A stretch of 37,855 bases of DNA. It comes from Chloromonas sp. AAM2 (Eukaryota > Chlorophyta > Chlorophyceae > Chlamydomonadales > Chlamydomonadaceae). Position 1 is the stretch's first letter, and every line of letters begins with the position of its first letter. Below the pieces are notes generated by a model. It worked only from the letters and a program-made list of their open reading frames with translations, was not told where the DNA came from and made no database searches. The DNA lies in contig QAXH01005289.1 in NCBI GenBank assembly GCA_004335635.1, positions 7,631 to 45,485 on the forward strand. The letters are read 5' to 3'. Position numbers and translations under genes: made by a program. Below are positions 30,701 through 37,855 of this stretch, piece after piece.

Positions 30701-33700
30701 ATGGCCCTACGCAAAGTTACACAGGTGAGCTCAAGTAAGAGGTACGACAAGCGAAGCTTTGCTTGCACACACTGCAGTTACTAAATGATGGGGCTCATCG
30801 TCCCCCGGCGTGTCGCAGGTTGTGAATGCCTCGAGGCAAATGGAAGGGGCTGGTGTGCAGATTGCCAGGACTATTGGCACTGCCAAGTTGCGCAACCTTG
30901 GTGCGTGCTGGAATGGCTGTACGCCTAGGGTACGGATGCATCAGGCCACTACATGGGGATGGACTGACAGGCCAATGGCACGTGACGTGACGTTCTTCTT
31001 GGCATGCACTACCCTAAGCCATAAGCAACCGCAACTCGGCCTAGTACCTACCTTGGTGTCTGCTCTGTTGGCTACATTACGGCCAGTATCTCATGGCGCG
31101 TTGCGCAGCTGTTGACAAGTAGTCGTATCAAGGCGATTGTGCCAGCAAGTAGGAAGCTTCTTTGCTGCTCTCAGCTGACTCCAAACGTTCAAGGTGACAG
31201 AATCTTCGTCTGTGCCCCCCTGGTGACTTGAAGCTGATGCAAACAAGCCTTGCATTGCCCACCAAGACCAACCTGCCCAACGCCTGCATGGGAAAACACC
31301 TGTTGAAAACGGTTGCATACACACACACAAGTGGTGTATGCTCCTTTGTTGACTTTGGAACTCGTTTGCAGGGCTATGCATCATTACACGCAAACACACT
31401 CCAATTCACCACGGCATCACATGCTCATGCCCGTCCTGTCACGTGTACGTGACCTCTGCCTGTCACGTGGTGGCTGCAGATCCTTACTTGATGCTGGACG
31501 AGTTGAAGCTGCCCGCTCGGCAGGCATTTGCTGGCTTTCCGGACCACCCACACAGGGGGTTTGAGACCTGCAGCATCATGCTCGAGGTGGGAAGACAATG
31601 TTCAAAACCTTGACTACTGTACGCCATGCATTTTGCCATTGCCATGACATTTTGCTGCCATGCTGACATGAGGCATTATGGACAATGTCGCCTTAAATAT
31701 TTATGAACGCGGATGAAGTAATGACTCCTGCCAACTGCTGTCACTGCAATCGCCTCTGTCTCTTGCACAGCCATTGTTGAACAATCTTGTAATTGCCTGA
31801 TCTTTTCAGAATGCTGGCAACGTCAGTGTATCACGCAGTTGGTAATTCCATGTGTTTTCAGGGCCAGATGGAACATAAGGATAGCCAAGGAAACCATGGC
31901 GTCATCGGGCCGGGTGGCGTGCAGTGGTAGGTAATGGGCACAGATGAACAGAGGCTCAGAAAAATGAAATGCAACAGTGCTGCTTGTGCAGTGACCCAGG
32001 AGGAAGAGTTTTGAAAATGGATCGGGAAAGATTTGCATTTGGGCCTTGTGCAATCGCCTTGATGGGATATGGACTTGGAAACGCCATTTGAAATCATGAT
32101 CGTTGCACTGCATGTGCCTGTGGAGGACAGGTGCAGTTCAATTTGCCCAGTGCGTCAGTCATCGAAAGGTGTGCTTTGTGCTCTGTGCATACAGGATGAC
32201 GGCGGGAAGGGGCATCATCCACTCGGAGATGCCCAAAGTGACGGATGGCATCCTGCATGGCTTCCAGCTCTGGTGAGTGAGAGTGTGAAAGAGTGTGTGG
32301 ATGAGAGTGTGTGAGTGATAAGTTGAGTGCGAGTGTGAGTGAGAGGAGAGTTGAAAAGTTTTAAAGAAAACAGTCATGTGCGAGGGTTGACAGTGAGAAG
32401 CGGGGGCAGCGACAGTGAGAGTGGCAAGAGCATTTCCAGGCAAGATGCAGGTTACGAGCTGTCGGTGCTTCACCTCAAGGCACACACCTTGGTGCAGCAG
32501 GTCATGTTGATGGTGTGTCCGTTTCCTTTCCTGCTCAGGATCAATCTGCCGGCCAAGGACAAGATGGTCAAGCCACGCTACCAGGACTACCAGGTAAGGA
32601 ACCTGGTCAAGACATACCTCGTCTAACTCCATGCAATGCCATAGATTGGACAACGTTCAACCGCAAAATGCATGCGTACGTGGCTGCACCCACAGAAATG
32701 GCTGGATAGCTGTGCGCACCATCTACATCTGTTCAATTTGCGTAAACGTCATGCCGCGTGAATGTCGTGCCACCCTGTTTCTGACCTTCAAATCATGGAC
32801 CCATGGCATCATGCATGGCCTGCCCTGGTGCATGCAGGCGTCCGACATTCCAGTGGTGTCCCCTCATGCGGGTTTGAGTGTGCGTGTCATGGCGGGCGAG
32901 TCGTACGGCACCACCGGGCCCATCAAGATGCACAACCCGGGCATGCTGCTAGACGTCAGGTGAGGGGCCAGCAACCGGTCAAACTGCACGCCGGCCGCTG
33001 AATTACTGACTGCATGCAGCAGCATGTTCATGGCTGGTAGTTCAAACCGTTTGGCTTCTGACCATGCAATTAATCCATCGCCTTTGGCTCCTGTTGTGTT
33101 GACCCAAGCATGGCCATTGCTGCACGGTTGGCGTGTGCAGAATGGGTAAGGGCGGCAGCTTCCAGCAGTCCGTGCCCGAAGGGTGGAGCGGCTTCTGCTA
33201 CGTGTATGACGGCAAAGGGCAGGTCTCAGGCAGTGAGGCAAACCCACAGCAGGTGAGAGGGAAGAAATGTTGTGCATGTGCTTCGCTCACACTCACCGAA
33301 ACACACTCACACACACTCTCTCACACACACTCACTCGCACACACATCCACTCTTTGATTCACCCACACTCATTCGAATCCACATCCACGCAGTCACCCAC
33401 GCTCACACTCTCATGCCCCTTCCTTTCCCACAGGCTCTAGTCCTTGGCCCTGGTGACCATGTGACTGCAAGCACCTCGGAGGACAGCTTCAAGTTCCTTC
33501 TTATAGCAGGACAGCCCATAAATGAGCCCATCGTACAGCATGGGCCCTTTGTCATGAACACACAGGTGGGAAGGGTATGCTAACATAATAACACATAATA
33601 ATAATATCAAATAACCAGACATCACAGGGTTTGTGACGCTTTTATCTCTCATGACTACGCCGCAGACATAGGCTGAGACTTAGATGGCTCAACGGAGTGG

Positions 33701-34019
33701 TAGCATTGATTGTCTTTGGACGCATTCAGATTGCGGCCCCAGACCGCTGCCCCTGCCAGACATACAAACTATCAGGGCAATGCAAACAAGCAGCCCAACC
33801 ACATGAGACATGCAATCAACCAACCGAGGCGCTTCTAGTTGCGTTGTGTCTGGTCAGATTGTGGAGACCTGCGTCCTTTCAATGTTGCGTCTAATCTTCT
33901 CATGGCCTGCATGGCTGCATGGGCCGTTGATGCTGCATCTGCAGGCTGAGATCATGGAGGCCTTCCGCGATTACCAGACAGGGCAGCTGCAGAGAGCCGA
34001 GGACAATCCTTGGGAGTGA
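30701..34019 (+). CDS. PIR: Pirin (cupin-fold iron-binding protein)
   Basis: Exons: 30701-30724, 30819-30900, 31480-31586, 31862-31926, 32195-32272, 32539-32593, 32838-32959, 33141-33252, 33434-33565 and 33945-34019 (stop TGA). All phases agree; 283 residues, close to human pirin (290). Pirins are non-haem iron proteins; members act as nuclear transcription cofactors or as quercetin dioxygenases. The N-terminal cupin has [12 protein letters not shown] with ligands His58 and His60, and [15 protein letters not shown] with ligands His102 and Glu104, so the metal site is complete. Other family blocks are [61 protein letters not shown] and a terminal QRAEDNPWE. The start [10 protein letters not shown] aligns with the usual pirin N-terminus. 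The same frame stays open upstream, with further ATGs at 30548 and 30590, so a longer form is possible. A TGTAA at 34617 may end the transcript. Confidence 0.96.
32275..32345. repeat. GAGTGTG-rich microsatellite
   Basis: Degenerate GAGTGTGT/GAGTGAGA repeats start right at the donor of pirin exon 5 and run into the intron. Confidence 0.75.
33287..33405. repeat. Degenerate CACACT/CACTC microsatellite
   Basis: A CA- and CACTC-rich tract in pirin intron 8, ending shortly before the exon 9 acceptor at 33433. Confidence 0.8.
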
Positions 34020-34323
34020 AGAGACGGAACAGGCCAAACGGTCAGCTGGAGTAATGGACGTGCTTGTACGGTAGCTACGGACAGTTCAAGACGTTCCTGG
34101 CGTGCTTGCATGATGGCAACCGAACAAGTGCGCATGGCTGCATGTTGCTGACGAAGGGCGTGCATCCGTCAGTGGTGGTTGCAGAGCACGTGGGGCCAAC
34201 TGATGATGACATCCATGGTGGACATCGAGCGTTTCATGACATGTGCATGTGACGGCTGCATATTGGTGTTGGTGAAATTAATTAGAATGATCAAGGACAG
34301 GTCAACGTGTGCAAAAGCACAGT

Positions 34324-34356
34324 AAAAAAAGAAGTTTGCCAGTTCTGGGACAGTTT
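34324..34356 (+). repeat. Dispersed repeat R3 with A7 block, intergenic copy
   Basis: AAAAAAA followed by GAAGTTTGCCAGTTCTGGGA then CAGTTT. This is the fullest copy of the repeat also seen at 5531, 17034 and 17572. Confidence 0.6.
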
Positions 34357-34616
34357 GTGACATCTGCCACTGGGATGGTGAAGTTGTGTGGGACAGGGTT
34401 GTGTGCGGTGTGGTGAGATGTGTTGGGTAGGCGATGTGTGGTGCATTGTGGACAATGACTGAGATGTGTGGATTCTCATTAGAACCAGCATCATGTACGA
34501 TGCAATGGTGTTGTGCCAGTACTGGGATTTGTTTTGTGCAGGACCAAGCTTGACGTTACCTGCTCCATGACAGTTTTCTTATAGATGCGCACATGCCTGC
34601 TCATCATCCACAGATT

Positions 34617-34621
34617 TGTAA
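34617..34621 (+). terminator. TGTAA poly(A) signal candidate for pirin
   Basis: GATTTGTAAAGG, about 600 bp after the pirin stop. It is the first clear plus-strand TGTAA downstream. Confidence 0.4.
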
Positions 34622-34709
34622 AGGGCCGTTAAACACTGCATAGGTCAATCAAGTTGGCACAGGCCAAGTCAGAGTGAGTCCCGAGTGCACTAGCCCGACC
34701 TGTGTGATT

Positions 34710-34901
34710 TTAGAGGTTGCAAGACTTCTGGTTGAAAAGGTCCACCAGCATGACCTGCTCTTGCGACAGCTCGTTTTGTTGTGGGTAGTTCTTCACAGGC
34801 AAGGCGGTGCTGCTGTCAGGTTGTAGCTTTGGATGGAATGAGACGTCATCGTTTTGTCTTGGGTCTATGGCGGTTGATGTAAACATGCCATGATGGGATG
34901 T
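34710..34901 (-). CDS. Possible terminal exon of an unidentified minus-strand gene
   Basis: A 64-codon frame including the stop lies after a pyrimidine-rich acceptor (CTTCCTGTTCC then GGCCAG|ACA). Its end, QNELSQEQVMLVDLFNQKSC, looks protein-like (helical and compositionally balanced), unlike neighbouring random frames. No upstream partner exon or family was recognised. It would converge on pirin. Confidence 0.3.
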   Translation of the reverse strand, partial: TSHHGMFTSTAIDPRQNDDVSFHPKLQPDSSTALPVKNYPQQNELSQEQVMLVDLFNQKSCNL

Positions 34902-35599
34902 CTGGCCATTTGCAGGAACAGGAAGGGTTGGTGACAATCCAGCCCAGTGCTACTCCAATGCCCGTGTCAGCAGTGTCAGCCCAACCAGGATGCAAAGACG
35001 GATCGCCACTATCATACTACTCATACTATCGTACCAACGAAACATTGACGCCCTAGTCACACCGCGTGAGCCATGGATACTGTATGTCACAATTCTGGCA
35101 AAGTGCAAATGCACGCCAAAGTTGCCAGGCCGACATCAGAGAGAGGGGTGCCATCACATGTAGGCCAGCAGACCAGTCTCGTCATTCGCTGGTCTAGAGA
35201 CCAAGCACACCCCGCCCAGGCATCTGAGCGAGTGCTACAGGCACACAGCACGATTTTCGCATGAAGCATGCATGGAACATGCATCAAGAACGGAGCATAA
35301 GTGTCACTGTCCATATGCTGCGTTGACCCCAGGTCATGTTAACATGGCCCGCATGGACTCTGCTCACGGCCCACATGGACTTGCATTGCGTGCATGGGCT
35401 CTCTTCATGCACTCTTCTCATGTTGTCATGGCTCGCCTGGACTCATCTCATGGCTCGCATCGCCTGGACTTTTCTCATGGTCCGCAACGCATGGAGTGTT
35501 TTCATGGCATGCATGGACACCTTGCTTGACGTGCTTGGACCATCACGTTTTGCATGCGCCTTCTGTGCTCTGTTTCGTGGCTGGTTGCCTTCCTTTCTT

Positions 35600-35690
35600 C
35601 CTTGTTCGTTACTACCTTTGGACCATATTTCTGCCCTTTGTTCCTGCCTTTCGTCTCCTTTCTTGCTCAGGGTAGGTCAGGGTACCCTGT
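35600..35690 (+). repeat. Family 1 SINE-like body, opposite orientation to 11825 and 30049 as read on the plus strand
   Basis: TTTCTGCCCTTTGTTCCTGCC followed by CTCCTTTCTTGCTCAGGG and TAGGTCAGGG is the reverse complement of the body at 11870-11930. A weaker, oppositely oriented relic follows at 35825-35885 (CCTTGACCTAGCCTGATGA). The tRNA-like head is not evident. Confidence 0.65.
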
Positions 35691-36099
35691 CGATTGCGGC
35701 AGCGCGGTGCAAACCCCCTGTGCCTGCACAACTAGGGGCACAAGCTGCCTGGAGGGAACCTTGGCCGCGCTCTTCAAGCAGTGCTGGTGATATGTACATA
35801 TTCAGCATCGGAGAAGCTGGCACCACCTTGACCTAGCCTGATGATGAGAAAGGATGAAATAAAAGAAAAAAGACAGGAAGGAAGAAGGTATAAGAGGTAG
35901 GAAGGAAGGAAATCACAAGAAATGAAGTAGTGGGAAGGAATAGTGTAGTATCCCCTTGTCATGCACCTTGGTGAGAGCCTGCATGCAGGAACACACAGCG
36001 CGATATGCTAGTGTGCAAGCATATGGCTGAAGCCATTGTCAGGCGACCAGTCCTTCTTGGTGCCCTGCTGATTAAACCGCAAGTAGAGGCCCAGTACTT

Positions 36100-37700
36100 A
36101 TGCTGACATCCAACCAGCCTGCTTTGCATCGGCAGGAAAGCAAAAGAAAAGAAGAAGAACAGAAAAAATGCCCGCCAGTAGTGACGGATCTTTCCTTGCC
36201 TAAGGGAGGCCAGGTTCCAGAACAATCACAAGCCACTGACCTGCCGCTGACCTGGAACACAATTGTGAACTGCAAACCATTCCTACGAGGGCCTGATCGC
36301 CAATGCAACAACCCAAGTCTCGTGAAATGCCACTGCACAGCAATGGTGAGTTGTACACACTGCGGCATTGTGGGCATTTTGAGCTGCAGCATGTGTCATT
36401 GCAACCAGTGTACCACCACCAAACGGCAACCATGGATGTGTCAAGAGGAGGCTAGGCTGGCAGCCCAGTCGTGTGGAGCACTCTGGCATTGCCGCATGAC
36501 CATTTGTACCATGTAGGACAGCGCCTTGCTGGTTGGTTGCCCATCAGATTCAGCGGCATTTGAGAGCTGTCACGAGCGCCAGCGTTCACGGCTCAGGTAC
36601 AAGACACTCTATATCAGTTGTTGAACAGTGCCTGGATTTCTCAAGCCGAAGGGCAAAGTTATCCTGATGACACAGCGGTGCTGTTCCCCTGGTCTTTCGT
36701 AAGCTGCTGTTCAAACAGGGTAAGGTTCAACCTGTGCCTCCATGCTGTAACTGCTGATTTCCGTTCTGCGCACTGGGGGACGAGCCCGAGTTTCCTGAGT
36801 GCAGTGAATGCGTGACTAGAACCGGGCTTCTCTTGGAGCAGGATGGACTGACAAATGTGCAAGTGCACAACCTCTCAAACGGCGACTCAGTCATAATCCA
36901 GAATCGTCACCAGCTTGTGAGTGACAATTTCATCGTACCTTCAGACACACCATATCTTATGACAGCATTCGCAGACCCGCCTACGGTAAACACACGCAGC
37001 TCGTGTTTACGGCACTGCAGCTAGCTTGTGAGTGACACTGACATCTTACCAAGTCTTATTACAGCATTCGCAGACTTTCCCTTGCTAAACACACGTAGCA
37101 AATGGGGTTTCTACGGCGCTGCAGCTGAAGCAACTCGTATCGCAAACCGATAGAGATGCAGCACAAACTGACTTCACGATGACTCATCATCCTGCCTGAT
37201 CATAACCTCGAAAGCAAGCCCGATCAATGCGTCAACATACACCTTCAACCAGTGCACATATCAACTGCTTTTGATTTTCTGGTCGTGCCTCATGGTTTTG
37301 CGGTGCACATGTCGTGTGAGTGGCAAAACGCCTCTATTCGTGTCCTCAACAATTCCGAGGATAAGAGCTATGCCTTCACAATCATTGCGGACAGTGTGCA
37401 AGACAGGTGGATAACCGCCAGCACGTGTGGACTGACCAGCAAGCAGAACCAGGACACACTGCTGAGAGTGCGAGGGGGCTGCGAGCGTAACGCCACGGTG
37501 GGTCAAGGCAGGACACATGAACGGATGACTGGTGTGCGAGAGGCTACGCAAGATAAACCTATGTCTTGGCTTTGCATCAGCAGTCCAGAACAGTTAGGGT
37601 AATTTGCTTCAGTGTTCCTTTACAGGCAGCATCAGACTTGGGTGCTTTGCGCGTGTGGGTCTCCTCATCGGCTGTTTCAACCCACACTGTTTCCAGTTGA
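36100..37700 (+). CDS. Tentative four-exon gene of unknown function
   Basis: Suggested exons: 36100-36345 (donor ATG|GTGAGT), 36842-36985, about 37219-37497 (acceptor uncertain) and 37626-37700 (stop TGA). The phases are mutually compatible. Exon 1 is Lys/Glu-rich, then carries several cysteines (NCKPFLRGPDRQC, KCHC). Exon 2 (NVQVHNLSNGDSVIIQNRHQ) and exon 3 (SIRVLNNSEDKSYAFTIIAD) show a similar alternation of hydrophobic and polar residues, suggesting repeated beta-strand domains. Asn-Xaa-Ser/Thr sites and cysteines would suit a secreted or surface protein, but no signal peptide is seen. A degenerate direct repeat of the end of exon 2 lies in the next intron. I cannot name a family, and individual exons may be wrong. 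Confidence 0.33.
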
Positions 37701-37855
37701 AACAACGTCTGTGGGAGCTTCACTTCTCGTTTTGCAAGGGGTTTCGAGTGGTTGGCTGCTGACTAGGGAAGCAGTACGTTGTAGACAACTCCCCTGCTGA
37801 ATTGCAGCACTTCAGCCAACAACCAGGGGTGTACAATTGCCGTGTGACACGCCAT
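37701..37855. other. Right edge, no supported feature
   Basis: No splice-consistent coding segment, RNA gene or repeat recognised. Confidence 0.4.

Larger units (their letters stand above)
34020..36099. other. Repeat-bearing spacer after pirin
   Basis: Holds the pirin 3' region, the R3 copy, the possible minus-strand exon, a degenerate roughly 30-bp array rich in TCATGG and GCATGGAC (35336-35522), and SINE-family fragments. I see no other supported gene. Confidence 0.5.

Overview
This window is nuclear DNA of an intron-rich green alga, most likely a core chlorophyte of the Chlamydomonas type. It holds no bacterial operons or ribosome-binding sites. Every recognisable gene is split into small exons. 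I resolve 49 introns in six genes; 46 have GT-AG ends and 3 have GC-AG ends, and reading phase is kept at all of them. Candidate TGTAA polyadenylation signals (the chlorophyte type) follow several genes. Two of the proteins look chloroplast-targeted, and one of them is a plastid-type folate/biopterin transporter. Introns and spacers are full of microsatellites, minisatellites and short mobile-element relics.

Layout. From 1 to 8888 on the minus strand is the N-terminal half of a TRAPPII subunit TRS130/TRAPPC10 gene that runs off the left edge. A 460-bp spacer then leads to a head-to-head, complete BUD13 splicing-factor gene (9349-14238, plus). Next is a small unrecognised chloroplast or lumenal precursor gene (15539-17415, plus). 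It converges on a minus-strand gene (20696-17966) for a protein with two ZNRD2/SSSCA1-type (Auto_anti-p27) zinc ribbons. That gene is head-to-head with a 13-exon BT1-family folate/biopterin transporter (20979-28766, plus). After a repeat-bearing spacer comes a complete 10-exon pirin gene (30701-34019, plus). The right end (34.7-37.8 kb) holds only weakly supported exons that I cannot assign.

The genes do not form one pathway. They cover vesicle traffic (TRS130), pre-mRNA splicing (BUD13), chloroplast functions (lumenal-like protein and transporter) and nuclear or redox functions (pirin, ZNRD2-like).

I found no obviously new enzymatic or defence system. The most unusual signal is structural. 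Small local duplications that contain a splice junction recur at five or six separate exon ends: TRS130 exons 3 and 13, BUD13 exon 4, transporter exons 8 and 10, and possibly the right-end gene. Some leave complete decoy splice sites or exon copies in the intron. Other points of interest are a 667-bp inverted-repeat transposon in a TRS130 intron, at least two tRNA-derived SINE-like families (one pair lying head-to-head in a BUD13 intron), a third short dispersed repeat that supplies a poly(A) signal, and three GC-AG introns. All exon boundaries were assigned by eye from splice consensus, phase and remembered family similarity. No alignment or transcript data were available.
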